In this document: positions 15,573 to 24,698 of the stretch, piece by piece | Layout of the letters: each line of letters begins with the position of its first letter | Position numbering within the stretch: the stretch's first letter is position 1 | NCBI RefSeq assembly: GCF_004570865.1 | Contig: NZ_SPQS01000013.1 | Coordinates: 124,001-188,000 of the forward strand | Reading direction: 5' to 3' | Length of the DNA: 64,000 nucleotides | DNA from: Bradyrhizobium frederickii | GTDB taxonomy: Bacteria; Pseudomonadota; Alphaproteobacteria; Rhizobiales; Xanthobacteraceae | The notes under the pieces: generated by a model | The model's database searches: none | The model's input: only the letters and a program-made list of their open reading frames with translations | Told to the model about the DNA's origin: nothing | Translations under genes and position numbers: made by a program

Positions 15573-17540
15573 TCAGCCCATCGCCTCCAGTTCGTCGATC
15601 ATCCCGGCGATGACGCTGAGCCCGCCGTCCCAGAATTTGGGATCCTTGGCATCGAGCCCGAACGGTCGCAGCAGCTCGGAATAATGCTTGGTGCCGCCGG
15701 CGGCGAGCATGTCGAGATAGCGCTCGGCAAAGCCCTCGGCCGCGTTCTCGTAGACGGCATAGAGCGAGTTCACGAGGCAATCGCCGAAGGCGTAGGCGTA
15801 CACGTAGAACGGCGAGTGGATGAAGTGCGGGATGTACATCCAGTAGTTCTCGTAACCCGCCTTGATCTCGATCGCCGGCCCGAGGCTCTCGCCCTGCACC
15901 GACAGCCAGATCTCGCCGAGCCGCGTCGCCGTGAGCTCGCCGTTCTTGCGCTCGGTGTGGACCGCGCGCTCGAAGGAATAGAACGCGATCTGCCGCACCA
16001 CCGTGTTGATCATGTCCTCGACCTTGCCGGCCAGCAGCGCCTGGCGCAGCTTGGCGCTCTTGGTCTGCGCCAGCAGCCGCCGGAAGGTCAGCATCTCGCC
16101 GAACACGCTTGCCGTCTCCGCCAGCGTCAGCGGCGTCGGCGCCATCAGCGCGCCGTTCTTCGCCGCCAGCACCTGATGCACACCATGGCCGAGCTCGTGA
16201 GCAAGCGTCATCACGTCGCGCGGCTTGCCCTGGTAGTTCATGAGCACGTAGGGGTGCGCGGACGGCGTGGTCGGATGCGAGAACGCACCCGGCGCCTTGC
16301 CCGGCCGCACCGGCGCGTCGATCCAGCGATCAGTGAAGAAGCGCTCGGCGATATCGGCCATCTTAGGCGAGAAGCCGCGATAGGCCGTCAGCACCATGTT
16401 TCGCGCCTCCGGCCAGGCGATGACGTCGGTCGCGGCAAACGGCAGCGGCGCGTTGCGGTCCCAATAGGCCAGCCGCTTCTTGCCGAACCACTTCGCCTTC
16501 AGCGCATAATAGCGATGCGACAGCTTTGGATAGGCCGCGCGCACCGAGGCCACCAGCGCGTCCACCACCTCGCGCTCGACCCGGTTGTTGAGGTGCCGGG
16601 AATCCGCGACATCCTGAAATCCGCGCCAGCGGTCGGAGATGTCCTTGTCCTTGGCGAGCGTGTTGGTGATCAGCGCAAAGGTGCGCTCATTGGCCTTGAA
16701 CGTTTTCGCCAGCGCTTCCGCCGCGCTCTTGCGCTTTGAGCCATCGCGGTCCTGCAGCAGGTTCAGCGTCGGCTCAATCGCGAGCTCCTTGGACCCGACC
16801 TTGAAACGCAGGCCGGAGATGGTCTGGTCGAACAGCCGGTTGAAGGCGGAATAGCCGGTCTGCGCCTTCTCCAGGAAGAGCTGCTCCAGCTTGTCGTCGA
16901 GCTGATACGGCTTCTCCTTGCGCAGATCCTCGATCCACGGACGGTAATGCGCGAGCTCGGGAGCCTGCATGGCGCGGTTCAAAATATCGTCATCGATGCG
17001 ATTGAGCTCGAGCGCAAAGAACAGAAGATGCGTCGATGCCGCCGTCAGCCGCTCGGAGACATCGCCGTAAAACTTTGAAATCGCAGGGTCCATGCTGTCG
17101 CCGGCATGGACGAGCCCGGCATAGGAGCCGAGGCGGCCGGCGAGATCATCGATCGCCTCATAGCGTCGCACAGCCTCCGCGAGCCATTTTCCGCCATCTT
17201 CGTTTGCTGTCCCTGTCGCCAGCTTGCCCTTGTGGTCCGTCTCGAACGCGACGCAGTCGGCAGCCATCTTTTCGAGATCGCGCGTCACTTCCGGCGCATC
17301 GATCCCGGAATAGAGATCGGCCAGGTTCCACTCCGGAAGCCTGCCGGTCTTGCTCGCGGGCTTTGCGAGTGAGGTCTTGGAGGGCTTTGTCTTGGCGGCG
17401 GATTTGTCGGCAACGGGTTTCTTGGCGGCCGATTTCTTGACGGCGGATGTCTTGGTGGCAGGCTTGCGGAGAGCGGGCGTCTTGAGATCAGACTTCTTGA
17501 GAGCAGACTTCCTGAGAGCAGACTTGGAGCGCGAATTCAT
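15573..17540 (-). CDS. pepF: M3-family oligoendopeptidase F with Lys-rich N-terminal tail
   Basis: A 655-residue zinc peptidase. The catalytic zinc motif is LAHELGHGVHQVL near residue 433, followed about 25 residues later by the third ligand region ETASVFGEMLTF. The M3 signature stretch HPYVLMNYQGKPRDVMTLAHE precedes it. PepF cuts short peptides in the cytoplasm. Odd feature: residues 1-65 are a Lys/Ser/Ala-rich tail of repeated short units (KSALRKSALKKSDLKT, then KKSAAKKPVADKSAAK), absent from ordinary PepF, whose normal start would be near RLPEWNLADLYSG. Alternative starts in or after the tail are not obvious. It is divergent from the tacA-like gene. Confidence 0.92.
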   Translation of the reverse strand: MNSRSKSALRKSALKKSDLKTPALRKPATKTSAVKKSAAKKPVADKSAAKTKPSKTSLAKPASKTGRLPEWNLADLYSGIDAPEVTRDLEKMAADCVAFETDHKGKLATGTANEDGGKWLAEAVRRYEAIDDLAGRLGSYAGLVHAGDSMDPAISKFYGDVSERLTAASTHLLFFALELNRIDDDILNRAMQAPELAHYRPWIEDLRKEKPYQLDDKLEQLFLEKAQTGYSAFNRLFDQTISGLRFKVGSKELAIEPTLNLLQDRDGSKRKSAAEALAKTFKANERTFALITNTLAKDKDISDRWRGFQDVADSRHLNNRVEREVVDALVASVRAAYPKLSHRYYALKAKWFGKKRLAYWDRNAPLPFAATDVIAWPEARNMVLTAYRGFSPKMADIAERFFTDRWIDAPVRPGKAPGAFSHPTTPSAHPYVLMNYQGKPRDVMTLAHELGHGVHQVLAAKNGALMAPTPLTLAETASVFGEMLTFRRLLAQTKSAKLRQALLAGKVEDMINTVVRQIAFYSFERAVHTERKNGELTATRLGEIWLSVQGESLGPAIEIKAGYENYWMYIPHFIHSPFYVYAYAFGDCLVNSLYAVYENAAEGFAERYLDMLAAGGTKHYSELLRPFGLDAKDPKFWDGGLSVIAGMIDELEAMG

Positions 17541-17593
17541 CGTGTGGGAAACCTGTGTTCAACAATCGAAGCGGCGGGCGGGGGCATCAAGGT

Positions 17594-17608
17594 TTAAGAG
17601 TGCGTTAA
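17594..17608. promoter_or_regulatory. Full CtrA-type box upstream of the tacA-like gene
   Basis: TTAA-GAGTGCG-TTAA, a perfect TTAA-N7-TTAA, lies 59 bases upstream of the regulator ATG (17668). CtrA is the cell-cycle response regulator of alphaproteobacteria, and this is its core consensus. The site is in the promoter region and fits positive control. Confidence 0.65.
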
Positions 17609-17667
17609 TCGGCTTCGGCCAGAGTGCCCCGATTCGAGACAGATAGTAGTAGCGTGCGGGGAACACC

Positions 17668-19164
17668 ATGGCTGCCAGTATTTTGATCGCCGACGACGAC
17701 GCCGTAGCTCGCCGGCTGGTCGAGAACATGGTGCAGAAATGCGGCTATGAGACGGTCGTCGTGGACTCCGGCGATGCCGCGATCGCCGCCCTCACCGCTC
17801 CCGATGCTCGGGCCATCGACGGTGTCATCCTCGATCTCGTGATGCCCGGCCTCGACGGCATGGGCGTGCTGGCGAAAATGCGTGAAGCGGGCCTCAACGT
17901 CCCCGTCATCGTGCAGACCGCGCATGGCGGCATCGACAACGTGATCTCGGCGATGCGCGCAGGTGCGGCCGATTTCGTGGTCAAGCCGGTCGGCCTGGAG
18001 CGGCTTCAGGTTTCACTACGCAACGCTCTCAACGTCTCCGCGCTCAAGGGCGAATTGCAGCGCATCCGGCACAGCCGCGAGGGCCGGCTGACCTTCTCCG
18101 ATATCATCACCCGCGCCGAGGCGATGGCGCCGGTCATGCGCGCCGCGCAGAAGGCGGCGAACTCCTCGATCCCCGTTCTGATCGAAGGTGAGTCCGGCGT
18201 CGGCAAGGAGATGTTCGCGCGCGCCATCCATGGCAGCGGCGAGCGCAAGGCCAAGCCGTTCGTCGCCGTCAATTGCGGCGCCATTCCCGACAACCTCGTC
18301 GAATCCATTCTGTTCGGCCACGAGAAGGGTGCTTTTACCGGCGCCACCGAGCGGCACATGGGCAAGTTCGTCGAGGCCCATGGCGGTACGCTGTTTCTGG
18401 ACGAGGTCAGCGAGCTGCCGCTGGCCGCTCAGGTCAAGCTCTTGCGCGCGCTCCAGGAGGGTGCCGTCGAGGCGGTCGGTGGCCGCAAGCCGGTCAAGGT
18501 CGACGTCCGCATCGTCTCGGCAACCAATCGCAAGCTGCTGGAGCGGGTGAAGCAGGGACACTTCCGGGAAGACCTGTTCTATCGTCTGCACGTGCTGCCG
18601 CTGACGATCCCCTCGCTCCGGGCCCGGCGCGAGGACATCCCGCACCTGCTCCGGCATTTCCTGGTGCGCTTTGCCGCCGAGGAGAACCGCCAGATCGCCG
18701 GCATCAGCGGCGAGGCGATGGCGCATCTCGCCCAGCTCGACTGGCCCGGCAACATCCGCCAGCTCGAGAACGCGGTCTACCGTGCCGTGGTGATGAGCGA
18801 CGGCGACCAGCTCGGCCTCAGTGATTTCCCCCTGCTCGCTTCGCAGCCGCATCCCATCACGGAGATTCCGACCGCCCCGCTGATGCTCGAGCCGGCGGCC
18901 ACTCCTTCGGTCGTGTCAGGTAATGAAATACCAATCGCGCCGCTTCCAGCTGCCGGAACTCTCGCCATGCTGACCCCGACCGGCGAGGTTCGCCCGCTCG
19001 AGGACATGGAGAACGAGATCATCCGCTTCGCGATTTCGCATTATCGCGGCCAGATGTCCGAAGTGGCCCGCCGCCTCAAGATCGGCCGGTCCACCCTCTA
19101 CCGCAAGCTCGACGAGGCGGGGGTGCCCGGCCATGGCGGGAAAAGCGGCGAGGAGACGCACTGA
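17668..19164 (+). CDS. tacA: Sigma-54-dependent response regulator, TacA-like
   Basis: A 498-residue NtrC-family activator. Residues 1-120 form the receiver domain with acidic pocket DDD and phospho-Asp in VILDLVMPG. Residues 150-380 form the AAA+ domain with Walker A GESGVGKE, the sigma-54 contact loop GAFTGA, and Walker B LFLDEVSELP. The C-terminus (455-490) is a Fis-type helix-turn-helix, VARRLKIGRSTLYRKLDEAGV. Domain order, length and a CtrA box upstream match Caulobacter TacA, which controls polar development. Orthology is inferred from these, so other NtrC-type regulators remain possible. The cognate kinase is not in the window. Confidence 0.85.
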   Translation: MAASILIADDDAVARRLVENMVQKCGYETVVVDSGDAAIAALTAPDARAIDGVILDLVMPGLDGMGVLAKMREAGLNVPVIVQTAHGGIDNVISAMRAGAADFVVKPVGLERLQVSLRNALNVSALKGELQRIRHSREGRLTFSDIITRAEAMAPVMRAAQKAANSSIPVLIEGESGVGKEMFARAIHGSGERKAKPFVAVNCGAIPDNLVESILFGHEKGAFTGATERHMGKFVEAHGGTLFLDEVSELPLAAQVKLLRALQEGAVEAVGGRKPVKVDVRIVSATNRKLLERVKQGHFREDLFYRLHVLPLTIPSLRARREDIPHLLRHFLVRFAAEENRQIAGISGEAMAHLAQLDWPGNIRQLENAVYRAVVMSDGDQLGLSDFPLLASQPHPITEIPTAPLMLEPAATPSVVSGNEIPIAPLPAAGTLAMLTPTGEVRPLEDMENEIIRFAISHYRGQMSEVARRLKIGRSTLYRKLDEAGVPGHGGKSGEETH

Positions 19165-19511
19165 GCCTGATGCGAACACAGCTTCGCGGGGCGATGCGAG
19201 ACCGGCTGTAAACCGTTCGCCCGACGACAGAATTCGACTGCGTCTTGAACCGTGACTTGGAAGTGACAGACACAGGGAAAAGCGCGTGACGCAAGCGCAC
19301 AATCCGTTGCCAAGAGGCTGCCTTGAAGTCAGTTTGGCGTGAATTGTCCCGGGTAGCGCTGGCTGCAAAACCGGGGCCTGTATATCGTCTGCGTGGGAAT
19401 CGTTGCGTGCAGGCGTGCAACTTTCGAGAGGCCGGCGCGATTTAGCCGAAGCTCAATAGGCGATAACGAAGCTGTTCCATGAGGGACAGTTCACCCGAGG
19501 GGTGCGACACA
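19165..19511. other. Intergenic region upstream of the L,D-transpeptidase gene
   Basis: About 347 bases between the TacA-like gene and the transpeptidase gene. I see no convincing reading frame on either strand, no RNA gene and no strong hairpin. It must hold the transpeptidase promoter; GAGGGG at 19496-19501 serves as the ribosome-binding site of the ATG at 19512. Confidence 0.4.
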
Positions 19512-21719
19512 ATGCGGAACTGTTTGAACCACCGTGCGGGCTTTGACCGTGTCTTGATGACGGTCGCGGCCACCTTCCTCACGGTGTCGGCCAGCTCGGC
19601 CCTGGCGCAGGATCAGTCGCGCAGCAGCGCGGCAGAGCTTGCGATCGAAGCCGCGATCCCGCGTCCCGAGCCGGCCAACGTCCCGCCCCCGACCGCAGCC
19701 GACATCAGGCTCGACACCACCGCCACGGTCCAGGATTCCGCCAAGGAGCCGACAAAGGAGCCCGTGAAGGCTGACGTCGCCCCCGCCCCTGACAAGGTCG
19801 AGACCAAGCCTTCCGACCTCGCCACCACGCCCGCCACCGCGGCGCCCAAGAGCGAGACCGCCAAAACTGAGCCTGCCAAGACCGAGCCTGCCAAGACCGA
19901 GCCTGCGAAGACCGAGCCCGCCAAGGCCGACACCGCGGCATCGCCGGCGGCACCCGCTGCGGCTCCGGCCGCCGAGCCGGTGAAGGCCGCGAGCAACGTT
20001 CCCGCCGCCGACCAGCCGGTCGCCGACAAGCTCAAGGACCTCATCGGCGCCAAGACGTCGCGCCATTTCGACCGCAAGAACGAGCGCGCGGCGATCGAGA
20101 AGTTTTATGGAGCCCGGGACTTCGCGCCGGTTTGGACGCAAGGCGGCAGCCTGACCGCCGCGGCCAAGGGCGTCATCGCCCGGCTGAAGGACGCCGCCTC
20201 CGACGGCCTCAGCCCCGCCGATTATCCGGTGCCGGATTTCGCCGGCGCCACCACGCCCGATGCGCTGGCCGATGCCGAGCTCAAGCTCACCGCCAGCATG
20301 TTCGACTATGCACGCCACGCGCAGAGCGGTCGCATGCACTGGTCGCAGGTCAGCGGCGACATCCTCTATCCCGAGCATCCGGTCGACCCGAACGAGGTGC
20401 TCGCCAAGGTCACGACCGCAGCTGACGCTTCCACAGCGCTCGACAGCTACAACCCGCCGCACAAGCTCTACAAGGAGCTGAAGGCCAAGCTCGCGGAGCT
20501 CCGCGGTCTGGGCACCGGCCCGGTGATCGAGATCGCCGACGGTCCGGCGCTGAAGTACACGGCGGCGACCAAGAAGCAGGCCGAGATCGTCGTGGAAGAT
20601 CCGCGCGTGCCGCAGCTTCGCGCCAAGCTCGGCCTCGCCGAGAACGCCAGCGACACCCGCTATGACGCCGCCGTCGCCGACGCCGTGCGCAAATTCCAGA
20701 GCGGCGCCGAGATGAAGCCGACCGGCATTCTCGACGACAAGACGGTCAAGGCGCTCAATACTCCCAAGCGCGACAGGCAGATCGACGTCGTGCTGGTCAA
20801 CATGGAGCGCTGGCGCTGGCTGCCGCGCGATCTCGGCGCGCCCTCGCTGGGCGATGCCTATGTGATCCTCAACATCCCCGACTACACGTTGAAGGTGATG
20901 CAGCGCGGCCAGCAGGTCTGGACCACCCGCGTCGTCACCGGCAAGCCGGGTTCGCATGCGACCCCGCTGCTGACCGAGACGATGAAGTACATCACGGTCA
21001 ACCCGACCTGGAACGTGCCGCCGTCGATCGTCTACAACGAGTATCTGCCGGCGCTTCAGCAGGACCCGACCGTGCTCCAGCGCATGGGCCTCAAGCTCGA
21101 GCAGAACCGCGACGGCTCGGTGCACATCTCGCAGCCGCCCGGTGAGGCCAACGCGCTCGGCCGCATCCGCTTCAACTTCCCGAACAAGTTCCTGGTCTAT
21201 CAGCACGACACGCCGGACAAGAACCTGTTCGCCAGGGAAGATCGCGCCTTCAGCCATGGCTGCATGCGCGTGCAGAACCCGGATCAATACGCCTCGGTGC
21301 TGCTCAACATCGTCATGCCGAACGAGAAGTACACGCCCGAGCGCGTGCGCAGCATGTACGGCAAGAGCGAGATCGACCTGAAATTCCCGACGCCGATCCC
21401 GGTCAACATCACCTATCAGACCGCCTTCGTGGACGATGCCGGCAAGTTGCAATTCCGCAAGGACGTCTATGGCCGCGACGCGACCATGATCAACATCCTG
21501 AAGAACAACCGCGGCAAGGATCTCGAGGCCGTCGTTGCGCACTCGCAGCCGAGCTATTCGCGACCGGCGACCACCCTGCCCTCAGGCGTTGCGGTGGCCA
21601 ACAATGGCGGCGGCTTCGGCTCCTCCGGTCCGAACTTCTTCGAGCGGCTGTTCGGGGCGCCCACCCCGCCGCCGGCTCCGGTCGGCCGCCGGCCGCCGCA
21701 GCGAGTGTTCACCCGCTGA
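19512..21719 (+). CDS. L,D-transpeptidase, YcbB-like, secreted
   Basis: A 735-residue periplasmic enzyme that makes 3-3 peptidoglycan cross-links. A signal peptide ends near ASSALAQ (residue about 33). Residues 50-170 are a Pro/Ala/Lys/Glu-rich low-complexity arm with four AKTEP repeats. A PG-binding-like domain, with ALNTPKRDRQID, lies near residues 370-425. The YkuD catalytic domain follows, with the motif SHGCMRV; the nucleophile Cys is about residue 584. VLNIPDYTLKVMQRG is the usual first strand of the domain. I prefer the ATG at 19512, with GAGGGG before it, over 19479. A terminator follows, and a DUF882 peptidase gene is next. Confidence 0.93.
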   Translation: MRNCLNHRAGFDRVLMTVAATFLTVSASSALAQDQSRSSAAELAIEAAIPRPEPANVPPPTAADIRLDTTATVQDSAKEPTKEPVKADVAPAPDKVETKPSDLATTPATAAPKSETAKTEPAKTEPAKTEPAKTEPAKADTAASPAAPAAAPAAEPVKAASNVPAADQPVADKLKDLIGAKTSRHFDRKNERAAIEKFYGARDFAPVWTQGGSLTAAAKGVIARLKDAASDGLSPADYPVPDFAGATTPDALADAELKLTASMFDYARHAQSGRMHWSQVSGDILYPEHPVDPNEVLAKVTTAADASTALDSYNPPHKLYKELKAKLAELRGLGTGPVIEIADGPALKYTAATKKQAEIVVEDPRVPQLRAKLGLAENASDTRYDAAVADAVRKFQSGAEMKPTGILDDKTVKALNTPKRDRQIDVVLVNMERWRWLPRDLGAPSLGDAYVILNIPDYTLKVMQRGQQVWTTRVVTGKPGSHATPLLTETMKYITVNPTWNVPPSIVYNEYLPALQQDPTVLQRMGLKLEQNRDGSVHISQPPGEANALGRIRFNFPNKFLVYQHDTPDKNLFAREDRAFSHGCMRVQNPDQYASVLLNIVMPNEKYTPERVRSMYGKSEIDLKFPTPIPVNITYQTAFVDDAGKLQFRKDVYGRDATMINILKNNRGKDLEAVVAHSQPSYSRPATTLPSGVAVANNGGGFGSSGPNFFERLFGAPTPPPAPVGRRPPQRVFTR
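19860..19919 (+). repeat. Four 15-base tandem repeats coding AKTEP
   Basis: Four in-frame copies of GCC-AAG-ACC-GAG-CCT (with minor changes) within the transpeptidase arm encode four AKTEP units. The DNA copies are nearly identical, so slippage could change the copy number between strains. Confidence 0.85.
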
Positions 21720-21760
21720 GCCTGAAGCGGCCCGACTTCTAAATACCGCAACGAAATCAA

Positions 21761-21787
21761 CGGCCCCTCCCATGGATGGGGCCGTTT
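21761..21787 (+). terminator. Terminator after the transpeptidase gene
   Basis: Arms CGGCCCC (21761-21767) and GGGGCCG (21778-21784) with a 10-base loop, followed by TTT, lie 41 bases after the stop. The U-tract is short, so efficiency may be modest. Confidence 0.55.
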
Positions 21788-21986
21788 AGCGTTAACCATT
21801 GTCGATCCGGGTCCGGGCAGCGGGCGTTTTTTTGCCACAGTCAACCGGTTAGGATTGTATTCTGACTTGGTTTGGGGGCGGGAAGGTCAACCTCGAATTA
21901 ACCTTCTTGCTTTAAGAAAGCGTTCATCCTCTTCACGCTGCTAACGGGGTTGGCGGGAGAGTCCATTTTGAACGCTCGTCGACTGG

Positions 21987-23612
21987 GTGGGCTCATACGT
22001 GCTGACTGGTCTCGCACGCAAATTCGCTGTGCTATCGTTGTCCCATGCGGGAGTGAAGGCCGGTCCGCGGATCGGCCTCACTGCCGCATTGCTGCTTGCG
22101 GGCGCGGGCTCGGTTCATGACGCCGCCGCGCTGAACGAGACCAAGACGCTCTCCTTCCATCACACCCATTCCGGCGAAGATCTCACGGTCACCTTCAAGC
22201 GCGACGGCCGCTACGACGAAGCGGCACTGAAGCAGCTCAACCACTTCCTGCGCGACTGGCGCACCCAGGACGAGACGGTGATGGACCGTCGCCTGTTCGA
22301 CATCCTCTGGGAAGTCTATCGCGACGTCGACGGCAAGCAGCCGATCCAGATCATCTCCTCCTACCGCTCCCCCGCCACCAACGCCATGCTCCGCCGCCGC
22401 TCCTCCGGCGTGGCGCGCTCCAGCCAGCACATGCTGGGACATGCGATGGACTTCTACATCCCGGGCGTGCCGCTGGAGCAGATCCGTTTCGCCGGCCTGC
22501 GCCTGCAGCGCGGCGGCGTCGGTTTCTATCCGACCTCCGGCTCGCCCTTCGTGCATCTGGACACCGGCAGCGTCCGGCACTGGCCGCGCATGACGCATGA
22601 CCAGCTCGCCCGCGTCTTCCCGGACGGCAAGACGGTGCATCTGCCGACCGACGGCGTGCCGCTGAAGGGGTATGAGGTCGCCAAGGCCGAGATCGAGCGG
22701 CGCGGCAGCGGCGACGACGCCGGCAGCAAGCCGAATTTCTTCGCCGCGTTGTTCAGGAGCAAGCCGGCTCCCGCCGCGAGCAGCGACGAGGATGACGAGG
22801 GCGCGCCCGCAACGGCCGCGAAGCCGTCCGCGCCGACCGTGGTCGCAGCCGCCGCCAAGCCCGCCGAGCTGGTGCCGACGCCCCGCGCCAAGCCGCAGAT
22901 CGCCGCAACCTTCCAGCTCGCTTCGGCCGATGCGCAGCTCGTTGCGCCGCCCAAGCCGAAGCCCGCGCCCATGGCTGACAAGCCGGCGACCGGCAAGTCT
23001 GTCGAGGGCAAGCCTGAGACTCCGGCCGACATCATCAATGCCCGCGGCTTCTGGGATGATGTCCCGGCCGCGCCGCAGCAGGCGACGCCGGCTCAGGTCG
23101 CAGCGTTGAAGGCGCGTCAGGCGCTCGCCGCCGCCACCGATCCGCAACCAACCGCGAGCCTGCCCAACGCAGCTCTTCAGGCGCTGGCTTACGCGCCGGC
23201 CGCCTCTCCGGTTGACCGCGCCAATGTCGTCGCCGCCTCCGCGCCGATCCCGCGTTCGGCCCGCCCCGCATCGCGCAGCCTCGCTCAGGCGACGGAGATC
23301 AACACGGTGGTCGGCAAGAGCACCGACGGCATGGTCGCGACCGCGACGCGCCTCTCCGCCGCCAAGGGCGAGAGCATCTGGCTCAAGATCGTGATGCTGT
23401 CGCCGAGCGCCAGCCGTGCGATGTCGGTCACGCTGATGGGCGAGCTGGATACGGCGGCGCTGCGTGCCTATTTCGTCAAGCCGCGAGCCGTGATCGCGAT
23501 GGGTTTTGCCGACGATCCGATGCAGGGCCTGTCCTGCGAGACCTTCTCCGGCAGCGCCACCGCCAAGCTCCAGACGACGTCATTCGTCGTGCGCACCGCC
23601 GCGCTGCGCTGA
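21987..23612 (+). CDS. DUF882 (YcbK-like) M15 peptidase with long C-terminal arm
   Basis: A 541-residue secreted protein. An N-terminal signal-like segment (RIGLTAALLLAGAGS) precedes the DUF882/M15-type domain (about residues 50-200). Zinc-site motif SSQHMLGHAMD (pattern SxHxxGxAxD) lies near residue 145, and VHLD, the second metal segment, near residue 189. Relatives such as E. coli MepK cut 3-3 peptide cross-links, the bonds made by L,D-transpeptidases, and one lies immediately upstream here. Residues 260-430 are Ala/Pro-rich and disordered-looking; the C-terminal 100 residues look folded (WLKIVMLSPSASRAMSVTLMG). The start is GTG at 21987; GTG 21999 is an alternative. Confidence 0.88.
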   Translation: MGSYVLTGLARKFAVLSLSHAGVKAGPRIGLTAALLLAGAGSVHDAAALNETKTLSFHHTHSGEDLTVTFKRDGRYDEAALKQLNHFLRDWRTQDETVMDRRLFDILWEVYRDVDGKQPIQIISSYRSPATNAMLRRRSSGVARSSQHMLGHAMDFYIPGVPLEQIRFAGLRLQRGGVGFYPTSGSPFVHLDTGSVRHWPRMTHDQLARVFPDGKTVHLPTDGVPLKGYEVAKAEIERRGSGDDAGSKPNFFAALFRSKPAPAASSDEDDEGAPATAAKPSAPTVVAAAAKPAELVPTPRAKPQIAATFQLASADAQLVAPPKPKPAPMADKPATGKSVEGKPETPADIINARGFWDDVPAAPQQATPAQVAALKARQALAAATDPQPTASLPNAALQALAYAPAASPVDRANVVAASAPIPRSARPASRSLAQATEINTVVGKSTDGMVATATRLSAAKGESIWLKIVMLSPSASRAMSVTLMGELDTAALRAYFVKPRAVIAMGFADDPMQGLSCETFSGSATAKLQTTSFVVRTAALR

Positions 23613-23644
23613 TCGAAGCGACTATTTCCAAAACTCGGTCGCGT

Positions 23645-23726
23645 AGCCCGGATTGAGCACAGCGCCATCCGGGAACAATCGTGCGTTTTGAGAAGTCCCG
23701 GATTTCGCTTGCGCTCCATCCGGGCT
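23645..23726. repeat. Double REP-like palindrome
   Basis: Outer arms AGCCCGGAT (23645) and ATCCGGGCT (23718) match exactly, and inner arms ATCCGGGA (23667) and TCCCGGAT (23696) do too. The result is two adjacent hairpins, each with a CCCGGATT...CATCCGGG core. It lies between convergent genes (DUF882 and gapR). Confidence 0.7.
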
Positions 23727-23754
23727 GCAGCAGCGGTGTTTGAGGCAGGACGCC

Positions 23755-24027
23755 TCAGATCATCCCCAACGCCTGCATGTAGGTCTCGAGGATCGTCTCG
23801 GCCTCGGCGCGCTCGTTGGGGTCCTGCTTGCGCAGGCGCACGATGGTGCGCAGCGCCTTGACGTCGTATCCGTTGCCCTTGCTCTCGGCATAGACGTCGC
23901 GGATGTCGTCGGAGATCGCCTTCTTCTCTTCCTCCAGCCGCTCGATGCGCTCGATGATGGATTTGAGCTGGTCCTTGGCAAATTTCGTCGCGGGCTCGTC
24001 GTCGCGGACGGCGGCGGAGGTGGCCAT
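23755..24027 (-). CDS. gapR: GapR-like DUF2312 nucleoid protein
   Basis: A 90-residue protein of the UPF0335/DUF2312 family. It is mostly two long helices, with the family core AKDQLKSIIERIERLEEEKK and ISDDIRDVYAESKGNGYD, then ALRTIVRLRKQD. In Caulobacter, GapR is a tetramer that binds overtwisted AT-rich DNA ahead of replication and transcription forks and is essential for chromosome segregation. The 90-residue length is family-typical and the pattern is close to textbook. Confidence 0.9.
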   Translation of the reverse strand: MATSAAVRDDEPATKFAKDQLKSIIERIERLEEEKKAISDDIRDVYAESKGNGYDVKALRTIVRLRKQDPNERAEAETILETYMQALGMI

Positions 24028-24216
24028 CTAGGTACTCCCAATGGAACTGGCAAAACGAGGTGACGCCGGCATCCTCACCGCGCGTGCTGGCTAGAACCCT
24101 TAGGGTCGGTGCCGACTGCGTTCAAGGCACCATCGTGCTCGTCCACAGCGCGCCCACACCTTCCTGCTGCGGGGCGCAGAAAGCTGTTGTGTGGTGCGAC
24201 TCAGGTGTGCGCGAAC

Positions 24217-24522
24217 TCAGTGGCCGTGGGGATGCACCTGCTTCATCGTCTCGAACTGCTCGGGCGTCGCCGTGCCCTGGTATTTCGCTTTCCAGGTCTC
24301 GTAGGGCATGCCGTAGACGGCCTCCCGGCTCTCGTCCTTGCTCAAAGCGACGCCTTGGGCGTCGGCGGCTTCCTTGAGCCAGTTGGACAGGCAGTTGCGG
24401 CAGAAGCCCGCCAGATTCATCAGGTCGATGTTCTGGACATCGGTCCGCGTCTTCAGGTGATCGACCAGGCGCCGGAAAGCGGCCGCCTCGAGCTCGGTTC
24501 TGGTTTTGTCGTCGATTGCCAT
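24217..24522 (-). CDS. DUF1244 protein
   Basis: A 101-residue cytosolic protein with the family core VQNIDLMNLAGFCRNCLSNW near residue 30, which carries two cysteines, and a C-terminal stretch GMPYETWKAKYQ near residue 70. It ends HPHGH, where the histidines suggest a metal site. Function of the family is unknown. It is divergent from the DUF1036 gene at 24699. Confidence 0.88.
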   Translation of the reverse strand: MAIDDKTRTELEAAAFRRLVDHLKTRTDVQNIDLMNLAGFCRNCLSNWLKEAADAQGVALSKDESREAVYGMPYETWKAKYQGTATPEQFETMKQVHPHGH

Positions 24523-24698
24523 GGTTGTATCCCCTTAACCCTGCCCGATGGAGGTCACCCTTACGGGATCAGGTGGGCACTGTCACAGATTTTGCCATAT
24601 CCCGGCGCAAACCGCCCCGAAACTGGCGTTGCCGCTCTTTGGAGGCCGTTCCCGGCCCTACGCCAAATCGTCAATGATCTGGTATAGCTACCGCGACA

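Noticed and set aside
15261..17520. Long plus-strand frame opposite the antitoxin and peptidase genes
   Set aside because: Arg/His/Gly-rich shadow; the minus strand has the zinc motif and AbrB fold.
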